Positions 33,467 through 41,987 of a stretch of DNA of 64,000 bases are shown piece by piece (the first letter of the stretch is position 1; the number at the start of each line of letters is the position of its first letter). Under the pieces are notes generated by a model. The model saw nothing but the letters and a program-made list of their open reading frames with translations, had not been told where the DNA came from and did no database searches. The stretch spans positions 8,910,501 through 8,974,500 of the forward strand of contig NZ_JAUSUZ010000001.1 of assembly GCF_030813715.1 (NCBI RefSeq), read 5' to 3'. The DNA is from Catenuloplanes indicus (GTDB lineage: Bacteria; Actinomycetota; Actinomycetes; Mycobacteriales; Micromonosporaceae). Both the position numbers and the translations under genes were made by a program.

Positions 33467-35125
33467 ATGGGCATGTCGAGACGCACGTTGCTGTCCGGAT
33501 CGGCCGCTGCCGGTCTGATGTGGACCCCGCTCGGCCGGCTGGCCGACCCGGGGCCCGAGCCGCCCGGTTTCCCGGCCGGGATCCCGCACGAACGCCGTAC
33601 CTATCTGAACTGGTCCGGTGAGACCGTCGCGGACGACGTGTGGACCGCGTCCCCGCGTACCCCCGGCGATCTGGTCACGCTCGCGAACTGGGCGCACGGT
33701 CAGGGCTGGCGGCTGCGGCCGCACGGCTTCCGGCACGGCTGGTCGCCGCTCACGCTCGCACCCGGCGACGACGCCGACGTGGTGCTGCTGGACATGACCG
33801 CGCACCTCACCGGCATGTCGATGGCCGCGGCCGGCCGGGTGCGCGTGCAGACCGGCGCGTCGATGGAGTCGCTGCTGACGTTCCTGGAGCGGCAGGGCCG
33901 CGGGCTCGCGCACTGCCCGGCACCGGGTGACCTGTCGGTCGGCGGTGTGCTCGCGATCGGCGGGCACGGCACCGCGACCCCGGCCACCGGCGAGACCCGC
34001 GCGCCCGGCACCACGTACGGCTCGCTCAGCAACCTGGTCGCCTCGGTCACCGCGGTGGTCTGGGACGGAACGTCCTATGTGCTACGCACGATCGACCGGT
34101 CCGCCCCGGGCGCGGCCGCGCTGCTCACCGGCCTGGGCGTGATCTGCCTGGCCGAGGTCACGCTGCGGACCGGCATCGACACGAACCTGCGCTGCGTGAG
34201 CCGCGTCGACATCCCGGCCACCGACCTGTTCGCCACGTCCGGGCCGAACACGGTGGAGTCGTTCCTGGCCGCGGCCGGGCGGATCGAGGTGATCTGGTTC
34301 GCGTTCACCACCCACCCGTGGCTGAAGGTGTGGAGCGTCGCGCCGCAGAAGCCGCTGCCCAGCCGGCTCGCGCTCACGCCGTACAACTACCCGTTCTCGG
34401 ACAACATCCCGCGGCCGGTGGCCGAGGTCGCCGGTGCGATCCTGAGCGGGCAGTACCACCTCGCACCGGTGCTCGGGCAGTTGCAGTACACCACGTCCGC
34501 GGCCGGGCTGACCGCGTCGCTCGCGCTGGACCTGTGGGGCCCGTCGAAGAACCTGCTGCTCTACATCAAGCCGACCACGCTGCGCGTGCACCCGAACGGG
34601 TACGCCGTGCTGACCCGCCGCGCCGACGTGCAGTGGGTGCTGCACACGTTCGCCACCGAGTACGAGCGGCTGCTGCACGCGTACGCGGCCGACGGCCGGT
34701 TCCCGGTCAACGGCGCGGTCGAGATCCGGGTCACCGGCCTCGACGACCCGGCCGACACGGACGTGCCGGGCGCGGAGCCGCCGCTGCTGTCCGCCGTGAC
34801 CCCGGCGCCGTCCCGCCCGGAGTTCGACACCGCGGTCTGGCTGGACGTGCTCACGCTGCCGGGCACCGCGCACGCGAACGCGTTCCTCGCCGACCTGGAG
34901 GCGTTCTGCTACGCCACGTTCACCGGCGACAAGGCGCTGACCCGGGTGGAGTGGTCCAAGGGCTGGGCCTACACCGCCGCGGCGCCGTGGACCGACCGGA
35001 CGCTGCTGGACCGGGTGATCCCGGCGTCGTTCGGCCCGTCCTGGCAGCGCGCCGCGACCGAGCTGCACGCGCTCGACCCGCACGGCGTGTTCCGCAACGG
35101 GTTCACGGACGCGCTGTTCAGCTGA
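33467..35125 (+). CDS. Exported cholesterol-oxidase-like flavoprotein (VAO type, covalent FAD)
   Basis: 552 residues. An N-terminal twin-arginine-like signal (SRRTLLSGSAAAG) indicates Tat export of a folded flavoprotein. The FAD-binding PCMH domain (about 45-225) includes PHGFRHGWSPLT, where His90 is the probable covalent FAD attachment site as in Brevibacterium type-II cholesterol oxidase, and GGVLAIGGHGT. The C-terminal half matches the cholesterol oxidase substrate-binding domain (WGPSKNLLLYIKPTTLR and the DPHGVFRNGF end). It should oxidise a 3-hydroxysterol or a similar alcohol with oxygen. A second in-frame ATG lies 6 nt downstream. The stop codon is in the first unit of a tandem repeat. 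Confidence 0.88.
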   Translation: MGMSRRTLLSGSAAAGLMWTPLGRLADPGPEPPGFPAGIPHERRTYLNWSGETVADDVWTASPRTPGDLVTLANWAHGQGWRLRPHGFRHGWSPLTLAPGDDADVVLLDMTAHLTGMSMAAAGRVRVQTGASMESLLTFLERQGRGLAHCPAPGDLSVGGVLAIGGHGTATPATGETRAPGTTYGSLSNLVASVTAVVWDGTSYVLRTIDRSAPGAAALLTGLGVICLAEVTLRTGIDTNLRCVSRVDIPATDLFATSGPNTVESFLAAAGRIEVIWFAFTTHPWLKVWSVAPQKPLPSRLALTPYNYPFSDNIPRPVAEVAGAILSGQYHLAPVLGQLQYTTSAAGLTASLALDLWGPSKNLLLYIKPTTLRVHPNGYAVLTRRADVQWVLHTFATEYERLLHAYAADGRFPVNGAVEIRVTGLDDPADTDVPGAEPPLLSAVTPAPSRPEFDTAVWLDVLTLPGTAHANAFLADLEAFCYATFTGDKALTRVEWSKGWAYTAAAPWTDRTLLDRVIPASFGPSWQRAATELHALDPHGVFRNGFTDALFS

Positions 35126-35223
35126 CCCGCTCCTCAGCTGACCCGCTCCTCAGCTGACCCGCTCCTCAGCTGACCCGCTCCTCAGCTGACCCGCTCCTCA
35201 GCTGACCCGCTCCTCAGCTGACC
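35119..35223. repeat. 16-bp tandem repeat, six perfect copies plus a partial seventh
   Basis: The unit CAGCTGACCCGCTCCT is repeated without a mismatch six times (35119-35214), followed by CAGCTGACC. The first unit contains the stop codon of the cholesterol-oxidase-like gene, and the array fills the gap to the convergent FMO stop at 35229. The sequence GCTGTTCAGC flanks the array on both sides. Perfect identity implies recent expansion. Confidence 0.95.
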
Positions 35224-35228
35224 GCTGT

Positions 35229-36509
35229 TCAGCGGGCCTGCAGTGACCGGGCGTACGCGGCGAAGTCGACGTGGACCGTGCTGTACGGGTCCGCGCCGTA
35301 CTGGCCGGCGATCCCGGCGAGGTAGCCGGCGATCTCGCGGCGCATCGTGGCCGGGGACGGCAGCCGTACCTCGCCGGTGATCACGCCGGCGATCCAGCGG
35401 GACTGCAGCTCGACGATGCGGGTGATCGCGCCGACCGGCCGGACCATGCCGGCGAACATCAGGCCGGGCTGGTTCACCGAGACGATCCGCTTGTACAGCC
35501 GCATGCGCCCGGCCCGGTCCCGCGCGCTGCGCGCGGTCAGGAACGGGAACCGGGGTGCGTAGCCGGTGCACCAGATGACCGTGTCGATCTCGTCCGTGCG
35601 GCCGTCGGTGAACGTGACCCGGCGGCCGTCGAAGCCCGCGATGCCGGGCCGAGGCGTGACCAGGCCGTGGCTGATCTGGCTCAGGATGCTGTCCGAGATG
35701 GTCAGCCCGGCGGAGAACAGCTCGTGGTCCGGTTCCGGCAGGCCGTAGTCGGTCAGGTTGCCGTGCATCGTCCATAGCGTGCGCTGGATGAACGCCCGGG
35801 CGCCGGCCAGGCCGAGCTCGGCGTACCAGGGCTGGTCCGCGATCTCGTCGATCGGCACGCCGTAGAGCCGTTTCGGGGTCACGTGCATGCCGCGCCGGAC
35901 GGACAGCAGCGTGGTCTCGGCGACCCGGGACAGGTCACCGGCCACGTCGACCGCGGACGAGCCGAAGCCGACCACCAGGACGCGCTTGCCGGCGAACGGC
36001 GCGCTGTCGTGGTAGTCGATCGTGTGCAGCACCTCACCGGTGAAGCCGCGGTGGCCGTCCGGGACGCGCGGGTCCTGGTGCAGGCCGGACGCGACGACCA
36101 CGTGGCTGAACCGGCGGGACCGGCCGTCGCCGGTGACCACGGTCCAGCCGCCGTCCGCGTCCCGGCGCGCGGAGTCCACCGCGGTCCGCGTCTCGACGTG
36201 GTCGAGCAGGCCGTGCTCCTTCGCGTAGTCGCGCAGGTAGCGGGCGAACCGGGCGTGGCCCGGATGGGTCGGGTAGTCGTCCGGCATCGGCGTGTCCGAG
36301 TAGCCGGTCAGCCGCTTGGACGTGTTCAGGTGCAGGCTGGCGTAGCCGGGACCGCGCCGGCCGGTGCCCGCCCGGGCCCACATGCCGCCGACCTCGTCCT
36401 CCCGCTCGACACAGACGAACGGCACGCCGGCCCGGTGCAGCGCGCGGGCGGCCGCGAGCCCGGAGAGCCCGGCACCGATGACGCAGACTGAGCGCCCAGT
36501 CACTTTCAC
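35229..36509 (-). CDS. Flavin-containing monooxygenase
   Basis: 426 residues with FAD motif GAGLSG (12-17), the FMO fingerprint FTGEVLHTIDY (156-166) and the NADPH motif GFGSSA (181-186). N-oxygenating FMOs act on amines and amino acids. It is head-to-head with an indole prenyltransferase gene, about 150 bp apart. A prenyltransferase/FMO pair in Streptomyces coelicolor (SCO7467/SCO7468) turns tryptophan into a prenylated indole-acetonitrile, as I recall, so this enzyme may oxidise prenyltryptophan to an oxime or nitrile. Confidence 0.88.
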   Translation of the reverse strand: MKVTGRSVCVIGAGLSGLAAARALHRAGVPFVCVEREDEVGGMWARAGTGRRGPGYASLHLNTSKRLTGYSDTPMPDDYPTHPGHARFARYLRDYAKEHGLLDHVETRTAVDSARRDADGGWTVVTGDGRSRRFSHVVVASGLHQDPRVPDGHRGFTGEVLHTIDYHDSAPFAGKRVLVVGFGSSAVDVAGDLSRVAETTLLSVRRGMHVTPKRLYGVPIDEIADQPWYAELGLAGARAFIQRTLWTMHGNLTDYGLPEPDHELFSAGLTISDSILSQISHGLVTPRPGIAGFDGRRVTFTDGRTDEIDTVIWCTGYAPRFPFLTARSARDRAGRMRLYKRIVSVNQPGLMFAGMVRPVGAITRIVELQSRWIAGVITGEVRLPSPATMRREIAGYLAGIAGQYGADPYSTVHVDFAAYARSLQAR

Positions 36510-36660
36510 TCCTCCACGGATCCGTTCCGAGCGGCCGTGTTCGGAGAGTATCGTCCAGGGTGGACATGTGTAACTACTGAGTCCACGATCAGGTACTGAT
36601 TGTGCAAAGACTCACGCATAGGGTGACCGCGCTCGATTCGCTGGTGCAGAATATGCCGTT

Positions 36661-37827
36661 ATGCCTGATAAGTCCGGCCGCGCGCTTGCCGTGCGGCACC
36701 AGCAGCTCTTCGGCGCGTCACCGGACACCACGCACGCGGCCCTGCTCGCCTCGCTCTGGGACCGGATATGCACGGCCGCGTGGGCGGGCGGCGAGCGAGT
36801 GGACGCCCGCGCGCACCTGGCCGACATGCTCCTCCCGTGGGCGCACCGTCCGATAGAGACGGTGCCGCGATATCCGTCCTTCGTGTCCGCGGACGGGTTC
36901 CCGGCCGAGCTGTCGGTCAGCTGGCGCAAGGGCGTCACCGAGGTGCGCATCCTGTTCGAGCCGGTCGGCACGGACCCGGCGGTGCGGGCGGTGCAGGACG
37001 CCGGGCGGGCCATGGTCCGCGCGCTGACCGCACGGGACGGCGTGTCGATCCGCGGCTACGAGGCGGTCGAGGACCTGTTCACCTCGGACGACCCGCCGGC
37101 CCACCGGTCCGGCGTGTGGCTGTCGCTGGCCTGCGGGCCGGACCTGCCGCCGCACTTCAAGGTCTACCTCAACCCGTACGTCAACGGCGCCGGGCGGGAG
37201 TGGGCGACCGTGACCCGCGCGATGGAGCGCCTCGGGTTGGCCGCCGCGTGGGCGCCGGTCGTGGCGGCCCGGGACGCGCTCGCGGCGACCGGAACTGGCC
37301 TGGACTACGTGGCACTCGACCTGGCCGCGGGTGCCCACGCGCGCGCGAAGATCTATTTCCGGCACCGCGCGGCCGGGCTGGCCGGCATTCACCGTCTCGG
37401 CGCGTTCGCCCGCAGCTACGACGCGGAACGGGTCGCGGACGCGGCGGCGGACCTGTACCCGGACGGCGGCCCGGACACGCCGGACAACGAGCCGATGACC
37501 GGGCTGGCGTTCCGGGCCGGCCGGGACGGCGCCGACGAGGCCAACGTCTACTTCCGCCTGCCGGGCGCGGTGCCCAGCGATGCGCTCGCGGCCCGCCGGA
37601 TCACCACGTTGATGGATCGTGAGGGCGCACCGGCCGACGTCTACCGCCGGATCGCGGACGCGGTCGCGCCCGCGCCGATGGAGACCACGACCGGCGTCCA
37701 CGAGCTGGTCAGCTTCCGCACCCGGGACGCGGGCCCGGCGGACATCGGCGTCTACTTCCGGCTGCCGGTGCACGCGTCCGGCGACGCGCCCCGGCCGGGC
37801 CACGGCTGGCCACGCGTGCCGTTGTAG
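36661..37827 (+). CDS. Aromatic (indole/tryptophan) prenyltransferase, DMATS family
   Basis: 388 residues with the ABBA prenyltransferase barrel. The repeated strands KVYLNPYV, AKIYFRHR, NVYFRLPG and GVYFRLPV carry the Lys/Arg-Tyr pattern that holds the prenyl diphosphate, and an early Glu in the ETVPRYPS region fits the catalytic acid. The family transfers dimethylallyl groups to tryptophan or indole without metal. The enzyme is soluble. It is paired divergently with an FMO, making a minimal two-gene pathway for a prenylated indole. The acceptor position (C4-C7 or N1) cannot be read from sequence. Confidence 0.87.
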   Translation: MPDKSGRALAVRHQQLFGASPDTTHAALLASLWDRICTAAWAGGERVDARAHLADMLLPWAHRPIETVPRYPSFVSADGFPAELSVSWRKGVTEVRILFEPVGTDPAVRAVQDAGRAMVRALTARDGVSIRGYEAVEDLFTSDDPPAHRSGVWLSLACGPDLPPHFKVYLNPYVNGAGREWATVTRAMERLGLAAAWAPVVAARDALAATGTGLDYVALDLAAGAHARAKIYFRHRAAGLAGIHRLGAFARSYDAERVADAAADLYPDGGPDTPDNEPMTGLAFRAGRDGADEANVYFRLPGAVPSDALAARRITTLMDREGAPADVYRRIADAVAPAPMETTTGVHELVSFRTRDAGPADIGVYFRLPVHASGDAPRPGHGWPRVPL

Positions 37828-38169
37828 GCGGCTGCCGTTCGGTCGCGCGGGCCGATGAGGCGCGGGAAGAGGCGAAACCCGACGGCGGTCTTCCCGCTCC
37901 CGGCGTGGTGCGGCCCGCATGCTCCCGCGGGCCCCGGTCGTCGCCGGCGCTCCTCCCTGCCGGTGCCGTCGTGGCGGGCTCAGGACCACGCGGCCTCCGA
38001 TGCGTGCCGCGCCCGTTGCCGCGACCGCGGCTTCCGCCGTGGCGGCGGCATTTTTCGTGACCGCGGCACCTGCCCGAGTCACGCCGCGACCGTTGCGGCC
38101 GGCGGTCCCGCGGTCACGTCCCGGCGGCACCGGTGTCGTCGTTGTGCCGGGACCGCCGCCGCGGCTTCG
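37828..38169. other. 342-bp interval, at most a small secreted ORF
   Basis: No assignable gene. An ATG at 37999 opens a 60-residue plus-strand frame to 38182 with a signal-peptide-like start (MRAAPVAATAASAVAAAFFV) and a Pro-rich remainder, overlapping the convergent ROK gene by 13 nt. It lacks a ribosome binding site, so I do not call it a gene. The rest is GC-rich sequence without clear hairpins. Confidence 0.35.
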
Positions 38170-39357
38170 TCACGTCGTGTGACCGGTGAGGACGTGGTCG
38201 CTGATCATGCGGGTGGCGCCCAGGTAGGCCGCGTCCGGGCCGAGTTCGGAGAGGACGACCGGCATGTCGCCGGTGGCCAGCGGGAGTGACGATCGGTAGA
38301 CCACGCCGCGGATCTCGGCGAGCAGTGCGTGGCCCATGCCGGACAGGCCGCCACCGATCACGATCATGCCGGGGTTGAAGAAGCTGACCAGGCTGGCCAG
38401 CACCTGGCCGACGCGCCGGCCGCCGTCGCGGACCAGCGTGGTGGCGAACGGGTCCCCCGCGGCCATCGCGTCGGTGACGTCACGCGCGGTGAGCGTGCCG
38501 GCGTCCGCGAGCCGCATCGCGAGGATGTCGGAGCGGCCGGCCGCGGCCGCGGCGGTGGCGTCCCGGGCCAGCGCGGCGCCGCCGAAGTGCGCCTCCAGGC
38601 AACCGGTGTTGCCGCACACGCAGAGTGGCGGCGGCCCGTCCGACATGACCGCGGTGTGCCCGATGTCGCCGGCGCAGCCGTTCGCGCCACGGTAGACCGT
38701 GCCACCGACCACGATGCCGGCGCCGATCCCCGCGCCGATCTTGACGAACAGGAAGTCGTCGAACGGTTTCGCGATGCCGGCGTGCTTCTCGCCGAGCGCC
38801 ATCAGGTTCACGTCGTTGTCCACCAGCACCGGGCAGTCCAGTTCGGCCGCGAGGTGGTCGCGGACCGGATGCCGGTCCCAGCCGGGCAGGAACGGCGGCG
38901 ACACCGGGACACCCTCGGCGTAGCTGACCGGTCCGGGGATGCCGACACCGGCGCCGCACAGGAAGCCGCCGGCCTCCGCGCGCACCTTGACCGCCAGCTC
39001 GACCGCGCGGCCGAGCACCGCGGACGGCCCGCGCCGCAGGTCGACCTGCTCGGTGACGCGCGCGACCGGGCGCAGCGTGCCGTCGGTCAGCGTCACCTCC
39101 AGCGAGGTCGCGCCGAGCGCGATGCTCAGGAACCGCATGCCGGCCGCCAGCCGCACGATGGACGAGCGCCGGCCGCCCCGGGACGCGGCGGGCTCGCCGC
39201 CCTCGATGAGCCCGCGGTCCGCGAGCCGGGTCACCTCGACCGCGGCCTTGGACCGGGACAGGCCGACCGCGTCGCCGAGCTCGGCCCGGGACCGCTCGCC
39301 GTCGTCGCGGAGCAGCCGGAGGAGGCGCGCCTGGTGCGTGTTCTCCGGACCGTCCAT
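38170..39357 (-). CDS. ROK-family transcriptional regulator (copy 1)
   Basis: 395 residues from the ATG at 39357 (an ATG 9 nt upstream at 39366 is possible). An N-terminal winged helix (about 8-60, RAELGDAVGLSRSKAAVEVTRL) is followed by a ROK sugar-kinase-like domain with GVGIPGPVS, the VDNDVN ligand motif and the zinc site CVCGNTGCLEA. It should sense a sugar or sugar phosphate. It is divergent from a TIM-barrel protein and strongly similar to the second ROK protein at 40774, including the shared VPVSPP..PGWDR block, so the two arose by duplication. Confidence 0.9.
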   Translation of the reverse strand: MDGPENTHQARLLRLLRDDGERSRAELGDAVGLSRSKAAVEVTRLADRGLIEGGEPAASRGGRRSSIVRLAAGMRFLSIALGATSLEVTLTDGTLRPVARVTEQVDLRRGPSAVLGRAVELAVKVRAEAGGFLCGAGVGIPGPVSYAEGVPVSPPFLPGWDRHPVRDHLAAELDCPVLVDNDVNLMALGEKHAGIAKPFDDFLFVKIGAGIGAGIVVGGTVYRGANGCAGDIGHTAVMSDGPPPLCVCGNTGCLEAHFGGAALARDATAAAAAGRSDILAMRLADAGTLTARDVTDAMAAGDPFATTLVRDGGRRVGQVLASLVSFFNPGMIVIGGGLSGMGHALLAEIRGVVYRSSLPLATGDMPVVLSELGPDAAYLGATRMISDHVLTGHTT

Positions 39358-39403
39358 GTTCCCCACTTTCGCTTGGGCGGAGACAAAGATACCGCTAAGT
39401 CAA

Positions 39404-39460
39404 CGGAAAGTTGTGTCAGTGGGGGTCTTTCTTTTCCTGTGACGGCGCGCTAACTTTCCG
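39404..39460. promoter_or_regulatory. Separated inverted repeat, candidate ROK operator pair
   Basis: CGGAAAGTT (39404-39412) and its exact complement AACTTTCCG (39452-39460) flank a 39-bp spacer in the divergent region of the ROK and TIM-barrel genes. GAAAGTT is also the core half of the CsnR (ROK) box AGAAAGTTTCT as I recall it. This fits autoregulation plus control of the sugar operon. Confidence 0.5.
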
Positions 39461-39642
39461 GGCAGGACGTAACACGGACGACACACGGGAGCCTCGGACC
39501 TGTGCCGGGGCCCGCACCACCCTGGGTCCACAGTCGGCGTTCGGCGGCGCTCGACCCGCACACCCATCCCTTCACGACAGCGCGTTTCAACCCGACCTCG
39601 GCTCGGGCGATGCCCCCTGCCGTTCTCGAGAGGTGAAGAAGC

Positions 39643-40746
39643 ATGGACGAGGTGCAGCAGAGCCGTTCGAACCTGACCCGCCGCAAGATCCTCGGCGCCT
39701 CCGCGGCCGCCGCGGCCGTGATCGGCGGCGCCGGCGGGACCGTCGTGGCCACCGGCCCGGCGCTGGCCGGCGGCAACGGCCACGGCCACGGACGGCTGCG
39801 GGCCGAGCCGCTGATCCCGGCGCGCAACCGCGGCATCATCCTCTACAGCGTGCGCGACCGGATCACCGCGGCGCCGGACGACAGCGGCGTGCCGTACGGG
39901 TTCGAGCGGGTGCTCGCCCGGCTGGCCGAGCTGGGCTACAAGGAGATCGAGTTCGCCGGTTACAACCAGCACGAGTCGATCCTCGGCCGGCAGATCACGC
40001 CGCAGGAGATCCGCAAGATCCTGGACGACAACGGCCTGGTCGCGAACGGCGCGCACACGCAGATCAACGCGGCCACGTTCACCCAGCAGATGGACATCGC
40101 GCAGACGCTGGGCATGAAGAACATCGGCACCGGCTCGGACCCGACGAACAGCTCCTACACCAAGGACTGGGACGCCGCAGCCGACCTGTGGAACGAGCTG
40201 GGCCGCCAGGCCGCACGCCGTGGGCTGCGGCTCTACACCCACAACCACGACGCGGCGTACGGTTTCCTGCTCGACGCCGGCCCGAAGGACGTGAACGGCA
40301 ACCCGACCCGGTCGTCCGGCACCCGGAAGCTGGAATACTTCTTCGGGAAGACCGACCCGCGCTACGTCTTCTTCGAGATGGACATCTTCTGGGGCTACGT
40401 GGCCCGCTACAAGCACCAGAAGTTCGTCGACGCGCGCGGCCGGGAGCAGACCGACCTCTTCGACCCGATCATCACGGTCGCGGAGCGGACCAAGCGGTTC
40501 CCGCTGTTCCACGCCAAGGACGGCAACAGGAACACCGCGGTGCCCAACGGGTACGACATGGTCCCGCTCGGCGAGGGCGACATCAACTTCCAGCAGTTCT
40601 TCCAGACGATCGGCGAGCAGGACTTCCACCACGCCAACTGGGAGCAGGACACTGCACCCGGAGGCGCCGCGAACCCGGGCCAGTCGCTGAACTTCGCGGC
40701 CCTCAGCTACCAGAACATGTCCGAGCTGACGATCTACAAGCGTTAG
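39643..40746 (+). CDS. Tat-exported sugar phosphate isomerase/epimerase-like TIM-barrel protein
   Basis: 367 residues. The N-terminus RSNLTRRKILGASAAAAAVIGG is a clear twin-arginine signal, so the folded protein is exported. The rest matches the xylose-isomerase-like TIM barrel (sugar phosphate isomerase/epimerase): GIILYSVRD, RLAELGYKEIEFAG, LRLYTHNHD with metal-binding His, VFFEMDIFWGY with Glu/Asp, and PLFHAKDG. Metal-dependent epimerisation or isomerisation of a free sugar outside the cell is likely. It opens the plus-strand sugar locus followed by a ROK regulator and an ABC transporter. Confidence 0.85.
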   Translation: MDEVQQSRSNLTRRKILGASAAAAAVIGGAGGTVVATGPALAGGNGHGHGRLRAEPLIPARNRGIILYSVRDRITAAPDDSGVPYGFERVLARLAELGYKEIEFAGYNQHESILGRQITPQEIRKILDDNGLVANGAHTQINAATFTQQMDIAQTLGMKNIGTGSDPTNSSYTKDWDAAADLWNELGRQAARRGLRLYTHNHDAAYGFLLDAGPKDVNGNPTRSSGTRKLEYFFGKTDPRYVFFEMDIFWGYVARYKHQKFVDARGREQTDLFDPIITVAERTKRFPLFHAKDGNRNTAVPNGYDMVPLGEGDINFQQFFQTIGEQDFHHANWEQDTAPGGAANPGQSLNFAALSYQNMSELTIYKR

Positions 40747-40773
40747 TCAGCCCGACGAGAGGTGGAGTTGAAC

Positions 40774-41955
40774 GTGCGACCCGACGAGGCCCTGCACCTG
40801 CGGCTGCTGCGGCTGCTGCGCGACCACGGCGCGATCTCCCGCGCCGAGCTCGCCGACCGGCTGCAGATCCCGCGTCCCCGGCTGCTCACGGAGCTGGACC
40901 GGCTCGCCGCCGCCGGGTTCGTCAGCGAGGCCGGCATGGCCGCGTCCCGGGGCGGGCGTCGCTCCACCCTCGTCGAGCTGAACCCGCGGCTCCGGTTCGC
41001 CGCGGTCGACCTCGGCGCCAGCTCGATCGACATCGAGGTGGTCAACGGCCGGCTGGAGCCGGTCGCGGCGTACGCCGAGGCCTCCGACATCCGCTCCGGC
41101 CCGAAGGCGATCCTGCACCGGGTCAGCGAGCTGCTGGCCAAGGCCAAGGCGGACGGCGTCTACGAGCGGCTGGACGGCATCGGCATCGGCGTGCCCGGCC
41201 CGGTCAGCTACCGCGACGGCGTGCCGGTCTCGCCACCGATCATGCCGGGCTGGGACCGCTACCCGGTGCGCGAGCTGCTGGCCCGCGAGCACGGCTGCCC
41301 GGCCGTGGTGGACAACGACGTGAACATCATGGCGCTCGGCGAGCGGCACGGCGGCGTCGCGCACAGCATCGACGACTTCCTGTACGTGAAGATCGGCACC
41401 GGCATCGGCTGCGGCATCTTCCTCTCCGGCCAGGTCTACCGCGGTACGGACGGGTGCGCCGGCGACATCGGGCACATCATGGCCGAGCCGCACGGCCCGG
41501 TCTGCTCGTGCGGCAACTCCGGTTGCCTGGAGGCGCTGTTCAGCGGCGCGGCGCTGGCCCGGGACGCGACCGCGGCCGGCCGCTCCGGCGCCTCGCCCGC
41601 GCTCGCCGACCGGCTCGCCGCGTCCGGCGCGCTGACCGCGCGGGACGTCGGCCTGGCCGCGGCCGAGGGCGACATCACCAGCATCGGCCTGATCCGGGAC
41701 GGCGGTCGCCGGGTCGGTTCGGTGCTCGCCGGCCTGGTCAGCTTCGCGAACCCCTCGATGATCGTGATCGGCGGCGGCCTGGCCCAGCTCGGGCACGTGC
41801 TGCTCGCCGAGATCCGCAGCGTGGTGTACCGCCGCTCGCTGCCGCTGGCCACCGGCAACCTCCCGGTGGTCCTGTCCGAGCTGGCCTCCCGCGCGGGCGT
41901 CACCGGTGCCGCCGTGCTGGCCAGCGACGTCGCGTTCGAACAGGCAAGCGAATGA
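40774..41955 (+). CDS. ROK-family transcriptional regulator (copy 2)
   Basis: 393 residues, N-terminal winged helix (ISRAELADRLQIPRPRLLTEL) and ROK domain with GIGVPGPVS, VDNDVN and the zinc site CSCGNSGCLEA. I take the GTG at 40774 because GGTGGAG lies 6 nt upstream; a GTG at 40762 is possible. The stop is close to or overlaps the ABC ATPase start, so this regulator is part of the transporter operon. It is a paralogue of the divergent ROK protein; having two suggests separate effectors or a shared operator set. Confidence 0.9.
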   Translation: MRPDEALHLRLLRLLRDHGAISRAELADRLQIPRPRLLTELDRLAAAGFVSEAGMAASRGGRRSTLVELNPRLRFAAVDLGASSIDIEVVNGRLEPVAAYAEASDIRSGPKAILHRVSELLAKAKADGVYERLDGIGIGVPGPVSYRDGVPVSPPIMPGWDRYPVRELLAREHGCPAVVDNDVNIMALGERHGGVAHSIDDFLYVKIGTGIGCGIFLSGQVYRGTDGCAGDIGHIMAEPHGPVCSCGNSGCLEALFSGAALARDATAAGRSGASPALADRLAASGALTARDVGLAAAEGDITSIGLIRDGGRRVGSVLAGLVSFANPSMIVIGGGLAQLGHVLLAEIRSVVYRRSLPLATGNLPVVLSELASRAGVTGAAVLASDVAFEQASE

Positions 41956-41987
41956 GCGAACGTGTGAGTGTTCCCGAGGAAGGCGGC

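Noticed and set aside
36718-38130. Minus-strand ORF covering the prenyltransferase and the following gap
   Set aside because: Arg-rich shadow of the prenyltransferase; no independent support for its part in the gap.
37999-38182. 60-codon ORF with signal-peptide-like start in the 38-kb gap
   Set aside because: No ribosome binding site and Ala/Pro bias could produce such a frame by chance; described as interval content only.
39411-41951. Long in-frame extension upstream of the ABC ATPase start
   Set aside because: The frame stays open by GC bias but overlaps two well-supported genes in another frame; the ATPase domain and a ribosome binding site fix the start near 41988.
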